A stretch of 64,000 bases of DNA from Pseudoalteromonas rubra. GTDB lineage: Bacteria; Pseudomonadota; Gammaproteobacteria; Enterobacterales; Alteromonadaceae. Where the stretch lies: NCBI RefSeq assembly GCF_005886805.2, contig NZ_CP045429.1:3256501-3320500 (forward strand). The letters run 5' to 3'. Below the pieces are notes generated by a model. It did not search any database. It was not told where the DNA came from and was given only the letters and a program-made list of their open reading frames with translations. This document shows, piece by piece, positions 21,517 to 33,317 of this stretch. The translations under genes were made by a program, and so were the position numbers. Each line of letters opens with the position of its first letter. Within the stretch, counting starts at the first letter, position 1.

Positions 21517-23017
21517 TGTTTAACGAAGCCTGACGACTTTGTTCCATCGCACTAACAAGGAAATCAGCCTTTTGCTGCAGCCAGACCAAGATATCCTGCA
21601 ATGCCTCATTTGGCTGACCTTCACACAATTGGCGAAGATAAAACAGCGTTTCCAACTCATAAATACCATAGACAATATCAACCCAGGGCGCTCTAAACGC
21701 CTGACGGGTTTCTTTGTCGTATAACTTACCCAGACAATGACCGCTAAGCAGCATGTTTTCCAGCGGCTGGCGGCATTCCAGGTATTCTTTCACTGTCATG
21801 GTACGATCAGCCGGATAAAGCGTCGTAATCTTGTTCCAGTCGTGGTCGTAAGCACGCTTGGCCAAGGTCTCGACCGGACTTTGCGCAGCTGTTATCGCGT
21901 TTTGATCCCAGTTTTTGCGCCAGGATTTGTCCAGCAACCAGCGAGTCAGTGCCAGGATCAATCGGTTGTATCGCGAGCAATGGAACAGATCTTCAATATC
22001 AGTCACGGTTGGCTGAACGTCTTTCATATCGGCAATGACCTGAGCCAACTCAGGTGCATTGGAGATTCGTTTGAAATAGGCATGTCGCTTTGAAGTATAG
22101 GTTTTCAGATGAATAGCATTTTCCACCCAGCCCAGTTCTGACAATAGCCACTTGAGTTCTTTGCGTAAAAATTCCGTTGACGACTTATCAACAAACTCCT
22201 CGAACAACCAAAATGCATGGCGGATCAGGCTGACGCCGTCAATGACGCGCTTCAGCGTTTTGAGACTCGGCGCATCAAGATAACACTGCTCGTGTTTCTG
22301 AACAAACTGAATACCGTGGTTTACGGTGGCGACCAGTGCTTGCTCTTGTGAGCAACCACGAGGCAATTTAATCACGCCCAGAGTTTTATTCGCCTTGAGC
22401 GGTTTATCATCGGCGATACGATAGCCTCTTGCCGCCTTGGAGTATAATCCGAGCCTGAGCCCAATATGCTGTAACAAATGATCGGCCAGCAGAAATAAAT
22501 CATCTCTGTCGCCATCAATTAACTCAATTTCAAGCTCAGAAATTGGCTCAACGACCCCCTGTGCACTGATCTCACCTTTATCCAGTACTACCTCAATTTC
22601 ACTACCTGCCTCGGTCTCAATCAACCAGGTACGGCGAATAAAGTTGGTACTGAAGATCGGGAATAAATTACTGGCGATTGATTCCAGCTGCACACCCATA
22701 GGCCAAATACTGCTGTCAAAGGCATGAATATCTGGTCGACTGCCCTGAATGGGTAGATTGTATTCTGGACGCTGATGCAACCCTCCAACCACTTCACCCG
22801 CAAGTTTGATCGTCTGCTCGCAGTCGTCATCATTGCAGCGTGTGCGTAAGCCTATGTCCAATGCACGTAACTCCCGGCTAGGGGTATCAAAGTAGGCATT
22901 TTTCAGGTTTTTAGCGGGCTTGTTGCTGACTTTTTTAGCAAACTGGGTAATAAGGGCTGGGATCAGCGGAACTTCATTGTCTGAAACCAAAAATTTCAGT
23001 TCTATCTCAGTGTCCAT
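21500..23017 (-). CDS. ygiF: CYTH-CHAD protein, inorganic triphosphatase (YgiF-like)
   Basis: The product has 505 residues. The N-terminal CYTH domain has the E-x-E-x-K signature in T-E-I-E-L-K-F and acidic/basic strands lining a triphosphate tunnel; E. coli YgiF hydrolyses tripolyphosphate. The C-terminal half is a helical CHAD domain with scattered His/Arg/Lys, associated with polyphosphate binding. It is longer than the E. coli protein (433). A divergent SH3-domain gene (ygiM type) lies across a 287-bp gap, which echoes the enteric ygiM/ygiF neighbourhood. Confidence 0.88.
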   Translation of the reverse strand: MDTEIELKFLVSDNEVPLIPALITQFAKKVSNKPAKNLKNAYFDTPSRELRALDIGLRTRCNDDDCEQTIKLAGEVVGGLHQRPEYNLPIQGSRPDIHAFDSSIWPMGVQLESIASNLFPIFSTNFIRRTWLIETEAGSEIEVVLDKGEISAQGVVEPISELEIELIDGDRDDLFLLADHLLQHIGLRLGLYSKAARGYRIADDKPLKANKTLGVIKLPRGCSQEQALVATVNHGIQFVQKHEQCYLDAPSLKTLKRVIDGVSLIRHAFWLFEEFVDKSSTEFLRKELKWLLSELGWVENAIHLKTYTSKRHAYFKRISNAPELAQVIADMKDVQPTVTDIEDLFHCSRYNRLILALTRWLLDKSWRKNWDQNAITAAQSPVETLAKRAYDHDWNKITTLYPADRTMTVKEYLECRQPLENMLLSGHCLGKLYDKETRQAFRAPWVDIVYGIYELETLFYLRQLCEGQPNEALQDILVWLQQKADFLVSAMEQSRQASLNSEPYW

Positions 23018-23304
23018 CAGGGGTGTGATTTACCTATGTAATTTTCGAACCTTCAAAATATACAAAGGGTCCGCACTTTGCAAACCTTTTAGTAATTATT
23101 AGCGCATTATCACCACCAATCCCAACCGGTTTCGTCAATTACAGGTGTAAACATGTACACCTATCTTCACCATGAACGCCCTCACAACTGAGCTGAAAAC
23201 CAACTGTTCACCCTTTTCCTGCAAAACCTGCCCCTTGCCTTTGCGCCGGGAAATCCCTACTATTTTGTTAACTTTATAACGATATCAATATTTAAGGCCT
23301 GTAA

Positions 23305-23928
23305 ATGCTGAAAAATATCGCTTTGCCGCTGCTGCTGTCTGTGCTCTCATTGAGCGCAATGGCGGAGCAAACCGAGCTGCAAAATGAGCCCACAGAGGCA
23401 CAGTCAGCAACTGACAATAATGGCTATATTGTCGACGATTTATACTTATTCATGCACACCGGACCGGGCAAGAATTATCGCATTCTGGGCTCTGTTGAAG
23501 CCGGAAGCCCGATCACCATCCTCAATGCAGAGCAAGACAACTTTATTCAAATCAGAGATGACAAAGCACGCGAAGGATGGGTAGAAAGCCAATTCGTCAC
23601 ATCAGAGCCAGGGTTGCGTCAACGACTCGACAGTGCCAACCTGGCACTCAGCGATAGCAGCAATGAGCTCAATACGTTACAGAGCCAAATTCCACAACTG
23701 GAACAAGCTAATCTGCAACTACAACAAGATAATGAGGCGCTGAAAAACAATATCACTGAGTTAGAAAAAGCGCTTGAAGCTCAGGTAGAGTCAAGTAAAA
23801 ACAAAGCACAAACAGAACAACACATGCTATTGAGCTATGGTGGCGGTATTGCCATTGCAGGCATTCTGATTGGTGTCATATTAACCCTGGTGTTGTCACG
23901 GCGTAAGCGCTACGACGGCTGGGCGTAA
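23305..23928 (+). CDS. ygiM: SH3-domain, coiled-coil membrane protein (YgiM type)
   Basis: The 207-residue protein has, in order, a signal peptide (cleavage near A-M-A-E-Q), a bacterial SH3 domain (residues about 40-105, with H-T-G-P-G-K-N-Y and R-E-G-W-V-E), a glutamine-rich coiled coil (about 110-170) and a C-terminal TM helix ending in a basic R-R-K-R. This is the TIGR04211-type architecture. The exact role is not established. Confidence 0.85.
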   Translation: MLKNIALPLLLSVLSLSAMAEQTELQNEPTEAQSATDNNGYIVDDLYLFMHTGPGKNYRILGSVEAGSPITILNAEQDNFIQIRDDKAREGWVESQFVTSEPGLRQRLDSANLALSDSSNELNTLQSQIPQLEQANLQLQQDNEALKNNITELEKALEAQVESSKNKAQTEQHMLLSYGGGIAIAGILIGVILTLVLSRRKRYDGWA

Positions 23929-23941
23929 ACAATCACCAATT

Positions 23942-23968
23942 AAAAAGGCCTTTACGGCCTTTTTAATT
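23942..23968. terminator. Bidirectional Rho-independent terminator
   Basis: AAAAAGGCC...GGCCTTTTT with a short loop lies between the convergent ygiM-type and FKBP genes, with A and T runs on both sides. Confidence 0.85.
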
Positions 23969-23972
23969 TCTG

Positions 23973-24452
23973 TTACTCAATACCCAATAACTCAACTTCA
24001 AAAATCAACAGTGACCCCGGCGCTATTTTCCCGGCTGCTCTATCACCATAACCAAGATCAGGTCCGATAAAGAAACGATACTTATCACCCACCGTCATTA
24101 ACTGAACGCCTTCTGTCCAGCCTGCTATCACCTGATTCAGACCAAAGCTAATTGACTCTCCGCGCACCACTGAGCTGTCAAACACGGAACCATCCAGTAA
24201 AGTGCCATGATAATGCACGGTCACTTTATCGGTGGGCCCTGGGTGAACGTCCCCATCCCCTTTGCTCATCACTTCATATTGCAGGCCTGATTGCGTGGTC
24301 GTGATCCCCGGCTTTTGGCCGTTTTGCGCCAAAAACTCAGCGGCTTCAATACGATTCCCTGCCGCCGCCTGCTTTTGCTGTTTACCGTTTTTGAAAATAA
24401 GCCATCCCAGCACAACGATGACCAGGACGAGAACAATATTGGTTATTGACAT
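23973..24452 (-). CDS. Membrane-anchored FKBP-type peptidyl-prolyl isomerase
   Basis: The 159 residues comprise an N-terminal TM anchor (about 3-20), a short basic linker and one FKBP domain (about 55-158). Typical residues are V-H-Y-H-G-T-L-L-D-G, V-F-D-S-S, G-W-T-E-G, Y-G-D-R-A-A-G and L-I-F-E-V-E-L. It should accelerate proline isomerisation in the periplasm. It lies 14 bp downstream of the Lon-type protease gene on the same strand, so co-expression is likely. Confidence 0.9.
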   Translation of the reverse strand: MSITNIVLVLVIVVLGWLIFKNGKQQKQAAAGNRIEAAEFLAQNGQKPGITTTQSGLQYEVMSKGDGDVHPGPTDKVTVHYHGTLLDGSVFDSSVVRGESISFGLNQVIAGWTEGVQLMTVGDKYRFFIGPDLGYGDRAAGKIAPGSLLIFEVELLGIE

Positions 24453-24466
24453 AGTGACTACCTAAA

Positions 24467-26899
24467 TTATGAATGATCTTTATCTTGTTCAGTTGACGGG
24501 TCGCTCTCAGCGTCTTTGTCATCGCCATTAACCACGTCGGCAATTTGCGCAAGGCGAGCCAGTGCCAATGCGTTGATGCTTTGATCCGGATACTGGCCAT
24601 TCACCAGCGCTCCTGCTTCTCGCTGCATCAGCAAAGACAATGCCTCGTCGACTGTCGCGACCGCGAAAATATGGAACCGACCTTGCTGTGCCGCAGCCAG
24701 CACTTCGTCATCCAGTACCAGGTTGATCAGGTTGGAGCGAGGAATGATCACGCCCTGACGCCCGGTCAGACCGCGCATTTTGCACAACTTAAAGAAGCCT
24801 TCGATCTTTTCATTGACCCCGCCAACAGCCTGCACTTCACCATGTTGGTTAATCGACCCTGTCAGAGCCAGAGACTGATCGATAGGCAGCTGAGTGATTG
24901 CAGAGAGTAAGCCACATAACTCGGCCAGAGACGCGCTGTCGCCGTCAATAAAACCATAACTTTGTTCAATGGCAATATTGGCACTGAGCGTCAGGCTAAA
25001 GCTTTGCGCATACTTGTTACCCAGATAACCGGTTAATAGCATCACCCCTTTAGAGTGGATAGACTTGCCCAGCTCTGCTTCACGTTCAACGTCTATCACG
25101 CCATCAGCGCCAGCATATACAGTTGCGGTAATACGCGCTGGGGTACCAAAAGCCGTATCGCCAATGTGCAGCACTGTCAGACCGTTGACTTTACCGACGG
25201 CTTCACCGTCAGTAGCAATAAGCGTGTGCCCCTCTTCAATGTCGCTGAGCATATTCTCACTCAGCTGGCCGGTTCGATACTGTTTGCCGACAATGGCTTC
25301 ATCGATATGTGGCGCATCAATCTCGCTCAACCCGTCCTGTTTAGCGTAATAGCTTGCCTCTGCCACCAGTTCCAGCACGTCCGCAAACCGCGCTGACAGC
25401 TTGTTCTGATGCTCGGCCTGACGATAACTAAACTTCAGTAAACGCGCCAGCGCCTCGCCGGTCAGTGTGCACTTCAAAGTCTGCTCACAGTACTCCTGCA
25501 CCTTAGTGACAAACTGGTATTGTAGTCGGTCACTGTCCGGCAGATAGTAGTCAAAATCGGCCAGCACCCGGAACAATTCTCCGAACTCTTCGTCGTACTC
25601 ACCAATGGTGTAATACAAATCACGCGAGCCCAGCAAGATGATCTTCACGTCCAGCGGGATCAGCTGAGGTTTAAGGGTAAAGCTGCTGCCCACCGAGCTG
25701 TCCTGATAGGGCAAGTCGTTTTTAATCTGGTGCGTTTTCAAAGACAGTTTGAGTCCATCCCAGACCTGTGCATTGGCCAGCACTTTGTCAGCGTCCATGA
25801 TCAGGTAACCACCGTTGGCACGGTGTAACGCACCCGGCTGAATAGAGCGGTAACTGGTGATCAGGGTTCCATGGGCGTTGGCATACTCTATTTTGCCAAA
25901 GATATTGCCAAAGGTCGGGTTAGGCTCGTACACCACTGGCGCGGCCTGCCCTTCTTTAAACTCCACCAGAATATTAGGCGCAAAGAAGTCGCTCAGCATG
26001 CCTTTGGCATCAAAATCGTCTTTGCTCTCTTCTGACGAACTATCGTCATCGAGCCAGTCGAGCACAGCATCGACAATTTCTACCCGTAAATCTTTGAGGT
26101 AGCGGATCACACCAATGTGGCTGGCATACTTATGCTCCAGTGCCTTCAGCAGAGGCTTAGTCGCCAGCTCAATGGTAGTTTTCTTGAGCTCACGGAGCTT
26201 TTCTGACGACTCCCGCTTCCAGCGCGGTAACTCAATCAAAGCCTCAATCAGGCAATCTTCGAGCTTTTCAATGGCATCGAAGAAGTGTTCCTGAACCGCC
26301 TCCTCCAGTGCCATAAATTCGGCATCATCAAGCGCTTTGCCATCCACCACAGGGGCAAAACTCACCACCCCTTTTTCTTCCATCATAGCGACGCTTTTCT
26401 TTGCGGCCAGTTCTTCCACCGCACTCAGGGCGGCGTTGTATTTGTTATCAAAGTCCCTGTCGAGCGACTTTTTCTTACGCTGATAACCTGGGTTATCAAA
26501 TGCAGCCGGAAACGTATCCACAACTTCATCAAGGAAAGAATCAATGTCGTCAGCCAGTACCTTGCTTTCACCTGCCTGCATAAACAAGGCAATGGGCTCT
26601 CTGTGGTCGTCGTAATTATTGACATACAACCACTCTTTGGGGGTCGGGCGAGTTTTACAATGTGCTTCGAGTTTATCCTTCACCATAGTGAATCGACCCG
26701 TCGCCGCTTCGCCCATGACAAACACGTTGTAGCCGGGCAACTCCATACCCAGAGCAAAATCCAGCGCACTTTGCGCCCGATTCTGACCGATAAAAGGTAA
26801 AGGATCCGGATAGGGGTTTTGCATGCACGTGGAGATGTGTGGCAAAGACACACTGGGAGCCAGCTGTTCGCTGCTCAAAGGCTTAATGGTTTTCGTCAT
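24467..26899 (-). CDS. Lon-like ATP-dependent protease (AAA plus S16 domain)
   Basis: The product has 810 residues. It has an N-terminal AAA region with a loop G-E-A-A-T-G-R-F near residue 63, which occupies the Walker A place but has Arg instead of the usual Lys. A middle acidic helical insertion (about 170-310) follows. The C-terminal Lon (S16) domain has catalytic Ser in D-G-D-S-A-S and Lys in N-E-K-I-E-G-F. The layout matches the YcbZ/LonB-like group. I chose the ATG at 26899, preceded by AGGA; a GTG 30 bases upstream is possible. An acidic tail ends the protein. Confidence 0.88.
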   Translation of the reverse strand: MTKTIKPLSSEQLAPSVSLPHISTCMQNPYPDPLPFIGQNRAQSALDFALGMELPGYNVFVMGEAATGRFTMVKDKLEAHCKTRPTPKEWLYVNNYDDHREPIALFMQAGESKVLADDIDSFLDEVVDTFPAAFDNPGYQRKKKSLDRDFDNKYNAALSAVEELAAKKSVAMMEEKGVVSFAPVVDGKALDDAEFMALEEAVQEHFFDAIEKLEDCLIEALIELPRWKRESSEKLRELKKTTIELATKPLLKALEHKYASHIGVIRYLKDLRVEIVDAVLDWLDDDSSSEESKDDFDAKGMLSDFFAPNILVEFKEGQAAPVVYEPNPTFGNIFGKIEYANAHGTLITSYRSIQPGALHRANGGYLIMDADKVLANAQVWDGLKLSLKTHQIKNDLPYQDSSVGSSFTLKPQLIPLDVKIILLGSRDLYYTIGEYDEEFGELFRVLADFDYYLPDSDRLQYQFVTKVQEYCEQTLKCTLTGEALARLLKFSYRQAEHQNKLSARFADVLELVAEASYYAKQDGLSEIDAPHIDEAIVGKQYRTGQLSENMLSDIEEGHTLIATDGEAVGKVNGLTVLHIGDTAFGTPARITATVYAGADGVIDVEREAELGKSIHSKGVMLLTGYLGNKYAQSFSLTLSANIAIEQSYGFIDGDSASLAELCGLLSAITQLPIDQSLALTGSINQHGEVQAVGGVNEKIEGFFKLCKMRGLTGRQGVIIPRSNLINLVLDDEVLAAAQQGRFHIFAVATVDEALSLLMQREAGALVNGQYPDQSINALALARLAQIADVVNGDDKDAESDPSTEQDKDHS

Positions 26900-26952
26900 T
26901 CCTAACTTCTTTCTCTTGGCCGGCCGCACGACATCCGCGCGCAGGGCTGTGA

Positions 26953-27411
26953 TTAAGGGGTAAGTGCCTTACGAGCAAACTCACCGTGCCCACATTCGCT
27001 GCACGACGGAATTTCCAACGCATAATAGACATTCGTTTTATGGCCGCAATTTTTACACACTAATTGCCCCAATGCTATCCATTCCCCTTGTTTGTAAATG
27101 CCATCGTGTTGAAAGTCCTGCACTAATGCCTGCCATTCGAGCTGAGTGCGATCTTCCAATTGGGCCAATTCATACATTACGCTGGCTTTAAGCTCTTCCC
27201 AGGCCACATCATCGTAATGGTCTTTGTGTTCACTCAGATGCGCCAGGTCACGCTTTAGAAAATAACGATAATCCGCCAGCTTGTCTTTTGACAGCTGCTT
27301 AACCGCCTCCTGGGCATCCATAAACTCCCTGAGCAATTTTTTTAGCTCGTGCTCTTTGACGTCTTTCAGCCATAATGAAAAGTCATCCAGCCAGCGCTTG
27401 TAATCCGCCAT
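26953..27411 (-). CDS. Zinc-ribbon protein, DUF1451 (YbeL-like)
   Basis: The 152-residue product is helical and charged for its first 110 residues and ends in a zinc ribbon, with C-K-N-C and C-S-E-C pairs. This matches DUF1451/YbeL, which sits next to leuS in enterics too. The ATG at 27411 is preceded by GGGAGG. It is divergent from leuS. Role unknown. Confidence 0.88.
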   Translation of the reverse strand: MADYKRWLDDFSLWLKDVKEHELKKLLREFMDAQEAVKQLSKDKLADYRYFLKRDLAHLSEHKDHYDDVAWEELKASVMYELAQLEDRTQLEWQALVQDFQHDGIYKQGEWIALGQLVCKNCGHKTNVYYALEIPSCSECGHGEFARKALTP

Positions 27412-27596
27412 GTTTGCCTCCCGACTCACGCTATTTCGCAGCCTATTTTCAGTGTCTACTAGTCAGTATAGTTCAGCTAACGTCACAGTCCTGAAACAAA
27501 TCATCATCACTGTACCAATTTGCGCTCATAAATCCGCTTTGAAGCGCTGTGATCAGCGCGTTTTTTCGGGTATGCTATCGGCAATTTTCTAATTAG

Positions 27597-30208
<2,612 letters not shown>

Positions 30209-30209
<1 letters not shown>

Positions 30210-30742
30210 TGGCTGCCCTGCTGAATACCCCTTTATTCAGTATGACAAGGCGCTGGCATGGTTTCATGCTGGCGTTGTTTGCCTGTGTGGCGCTGTCGGG
30301 GTGTGGCTTTGCGCTTAAGAAAGCCTCGTACCTGCCTGATGACCTCAGGGTCCTGTATCTGAGTGGCACCGACAGTAAGTCAGCGCTTTACTCAAGCCTG
30401 AAACAGGCTCTGAGACGCGCCCAGGTTGAGCTGTTGCCCTCTCCCAAACTGGGTAATGGTCAGAAGGCCGTAGAGTTGCACCTGTATCGTGATTCCCTTG
30501 AACGCCAGACACTAAGTCTGTTCAAAAATGGTCAGGTCGCACAATATGAGCTGGCCTATAGTGTTCGCTACCGCCTCACGCGCCCAGGGTTTGAACCTGT
30601 CGAACAGGAATTTGAACTGTACCGCAACTATCAGGATGATCCGGACAATGCCCTGGGTAAAGCGCAAGAACGTGAAATCATCCTTAGCGAGTTACGAGAG
30701 CTTGCCAGTCGCCGTATTATTCGCGAATTATCTCAACTCTGA
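30209..30742 (+). CDS. lptE: LPS-assembly lipoprotein LptE
   Basis: LptE is the outer-membrane lipoprotein that plugs the LptD barrel. The 177 residues include a lipoprotein signal with lipobox L-S-G-C around residue 32. The first 12 residues before M-T-R-R-W may be untranslated if the internal ATG at 30242 is used. The mature part begins G-F-A-L-K-K, a typical LptE start. The stop overlaps holA as TGATG. Confidence 0.93.
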
Positions 30743-31779
30743 TGCGTTGTTATGCCAATCAATTAGCAGGCCAGCTTAAACAAGGCCTGCATCCGTTTTA
30801 TCTGATTTTTGGTGAAGAGCCTTTCCAGGAAGCCCAGTGCGTTACCTCGGTGCGCCAGGTGGCTAAACGACAGGGCTTTGATGAAGTGATAAAATTCAGC
30901 CTGCTGCCCGGTTTTGACTGGCAGGAGCTGGTCAATCAGTACAACAGTATGTCGCTGTTCAGCGCCCAGACACTGATTGAATTCGATCTTAATCAGCAGA
31001 AGCCACCCACCCAGGCCGTGGCCATCTTAAAAGAGCTGGCGGCAAACCCAAACCCGGATGTGATTTTAATCCTCAAAGGAGCCAAGGCCTCGCAGGATAT
31101 TCAGCGTAGCGCTTGGTTTAAAGCACTGGATAAACAAGGTTTGTTTGTGCCCTGCTATGCCCTCACCGGCTACCATCTGCAACGCTGGCTCGACGATGAG
31201 TGCAAGCGGCTCAAGTTGAACCTCAATAATGATGCCAAACGCAGTCTGCTGCAGGCGACTGAAGGCAACCTGCTGGCAACCCATCAGGAGCTGGAAAAGC
31301 TATCTCTGTTGTATAAAAATACCCCCATCGATCAGGAAAAACTGCTCAGCGGTCTGCTCAATCAGGCTAAGTTTGATATCTTTGACCTAAACGATGGGCT
31401 ATTACGTGGCAACCCTCGTACTTTAATCAAAGTATTGAATAAATTAGCTCACGATAATGTTGAGCCTGCCAGCATTGCCTGGACACTGCACAACCAGGCT
31501 CAGCTGTTGCTCAACCTTAAACACTTAATACAAGCAGGCACACCGACACCGGATGCATTCAAAAAACACAATGTGTGGAAAAATCAGCAGCAGAGCACCC
31601 AGCAAGCCCTTGATCGACTGAACACTGCGCAACTGGAACAATTGCTCGTGCTGCTGGCCGAATTTGATTCCGCTTATAAGCGCAATATTCTGGTTGCGCC
31701 TTACCAGGCGTTGGCACACATTGCACTGAGCTTTTGCCAGTCTCTGCCTTTTTCTCTGCCCTACGAGGAGTTGGCATGA
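30742..31779 (+). CDS. holA: DNA polymerase III delta subunit
   Basis: The delta subunit opens the beta clamp in the clamp-loader complex. The 345 residues contain the N-terminal L-I-F-G-E-E-P-F-Q-E segment and the clamp-contact region (M-S-L-F-S), followed by the helical collar domain. It is overlapped at both ends (lptE, nadD), so the genes are translationally coupled. Confidence 0.95.
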   Translation: MRCYANQLAGQLKQGLHPFYLIFGEEPFQEAQCVTSVRQVAKRQGFDEVIKFSLLPGFDWQELVNQYNSMSLFSAQTLIEFDLNQQKPPTQAVAILKELAANPNPDVILILKGAKASQDIQRSAWFKALDKQGLFVPCYALTGYHLQRWLDDECKRLKLNLNNDAKRSLLQATEGNLLATHQELEKLSLLYKNTPIDQEKLLSGLLNQAKFDIFDLNDGLLRGNPRTLIKVLNKLAHDNVEPASIAWTLHNQAQLLLNLKHLIQAGTPTPDAFKKHNVWKNQQQSTQQALDRLNTAQLEQLLVLLAEFDSAYKRNILVAPYQALAHIALSFCQSLPFSLPYEELA

Positions 31780-32420
31780 TAGCAGTGTTCGGCGGTACCT
31801 TTGATCCTGTGCATCTGGGTCACATCAATATGGCCACACAGTGCATGGCTGTACTCACACTTTCCGAACTGCGCTTTATCCCCAACGCCGTACCTGTTCA
31901 CAAAAAAGGTCCTTCTATCAGTACCGAAGACAGGTTGGCCATGTTACAGCTGGCCACTGCGCATGACTCCAGATTCACCATTGACCGAAGGGAACTCGAG
32001 CGCGATACACCTTCGTATTCTTTGCTCACGCTGGAAGAGCTCAAAGCTGAGTATCCAGATCAGGCCCTGGTGTTTTTAATGGGCATGGACTCGTTTAACA
32101 GCCTGGACAAATGGTATCGCTGGCAGGATATCGTGTCATTATGTCACCTTGTGGTGTATCAGCGCCCGGGCGATGCCTTTGCGCCGTCAGCGGCGTTGCA
32201 GACTTACCTTGAACAAGCGCGCTGTAGCGGACCTGAGCAACTCAGCACGCTGCCTGCTGGCCTGTGTTATTTTTTGCCAGGCCAACCGTTTGAGGCTGCG
32301 TCCAGTACCATCAGAAATGCGATAAAACAGCGCCAAGCTGTTGAACCTTGGCTGAATAATGCAGTCCTAAAGTATATTCAGGCACATCAATTGTACCTAA
32401 GCAGTAGCGACGACACCTAA
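31776..32420 (+). CDS. nadD: Nicotinate-nucleotide adenylyltransferase
   Basis: The enzyme makes deamido-NAD from NaMN and ATP. The 214 residues begin M-I-A-V-F-G-G-T-F-D-P-V-H-L-G-H, which contains the nucleotidyltransferase H-x-G-H motif; S-S-T-I-R near the end is the second motif. The ATG at 31776 overlaps the holA stop as ATGA and has GAGGAG upstream. A longer in-frame reading would extend into holA and is not family-like. Confidence 0.97.
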   Translation: MIAVFGGTFDPVHLGHINMATQCMAVLTLSELRFIPNAVPVHKKGPSISTEDRLAMLQLATAHDSRFTIDRRELERDTPSYSLLTLEELKAEYPDQALVFLMGMDSFNSLDKWYRWQDIVSLCHLVVYQRPGDAFAPSAALQTYLEQARCSGPEQLSTLPAGLCYFLPGQPFEAASSTIRNAIKQRQAVEPWLNNAVLKYIQAHQLYLSSSDDT

Positions 32421-32519
32421 CCCGGACAGCAATGGATAGACAACCTCAGTCACAGACTTGAGTTTCCCCCTGCTAACCGTGTTACAATTGCCGCTTATTT
32501 GTAGCAAAGAGACAGAGAT

Positions 32520-32837
32520 TTGGATTCAAAACAATTACTAGATTTTGCATTAGACAAAGTCGACGACATGAAAGCCCGCGATATCGTTCACCTCGATGTA
32601 AGAAATACCTCTTCCGTCACCGATTACATGGTTATTTGCTCTGGTAACTCCAAGCGCCATGTGCAGTCGATTGCCGACCATGTGGCCAAAGAAGCCCGTC
32701 ATGCCGGTGAAACCCCGCTAGGCCATGAGGGTCAGGATACAGGTGAATGGGTACTGGTTGATTTGGGCGATGTAATTGTTCACGTCATGCAAGACCAGAC
32801 ACGTGACTTCTATGACCTAGAGAAGCTCTGGGGTTAA
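32520..32837 (+). CDS. rsfS: Ribosomal silencing factor RsfS
   Basis: RsfS binds L14 on the 50S subunit and blocks subunit joining in starvation. The 105-residue protein has [19 protein letters not shown] and the tail [13 protein letters not shown] start is used: no ATG lies at the family's N-terminus, and a GAGACAGAG stretch precedes it. It follows nadD by about 100 bp. Confidence 0.95.
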   Translation: MDSKQLLDFALDKVDDMKARDIVHLDVRNTSSVTDYMVICSGNSKRHVQSIADHVAKEARHAGETPLGHEGQDTGEWVLVDLGDVIVHVMQDQTRDFYDLEKLWG

Positions 32838-32838
32838 T

Positions 32839-33309
32839 GTGAAGATCCAGCTAATCGCAGTCGGTACAAAAATGCCTGGTTGGGTAGAAACTGGCTTCAA
32901 AGAATACCAGCGGCGTTTCCCTAAGGATATGCCGCTGGAGCTTATCGAGATTTCGGCGGGTAAACGCGGCAAAAACGCCGACATCAAGCGTATTTTGCAA
33001 CAGGAAGGCGAAAAAACCCTGGCAGCCATTCCCAAGGGCAACCGCATCGTGACGCTGGAAGTAACAGGTAAGCCCTGGGACACGCACCAGCTCGCCAGCA
33101 ATATGGAAAAGTGGCAGCTTGATGGCCGCGATGTCAGTTTGTTAATTGGCGGACCAGAAGGCTTAGCGCCGGAATGTATCGCCGCCTCGGAGCAAAAATG
33201 GTCACTGTCCAATCTGACACTGCCTCACCCACTGGTGCGCATTGTGGTAGCTGAAAGCCTCTATCGAGGCTGGAGTTTAAATAACAACCATCCTTACCAC
33301 AGGGAATAA
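32839..33309 (+). CDS. rlmH: 23S rRNA pseudouridine-1915 N3-methyltransferase RlmH
   Basis: This small SPOUT methyltransferase acts on pseudouridine 1915 of assembled 70S ribosomes. The 156 residues start [18 protein letters not shown] and carry the knot motifs I-G-G-P-E-G and L-P-H-P-L-V-R. A GTG start one base after the rsfS stop is the only option fitting the family. RsfS and RlmH are linked in most bacteria. Confidence 0.96.
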   Translation: MKIQLIAVGTKMPGWVETGFKEYQRRFPKDMPLELIEISAGKRGKNADIKRILQQEGEKTLAAIPKGNRIVTLEVTGKPWDTHQLASNMEKWQLDGRDVSLLIGGPEGLAPECIAASEQKWSLSNLTLPHPLVRIVVAESLYRGWSLNNNHPYHRE

Positions 33310-33317
33310 GCGCCATT

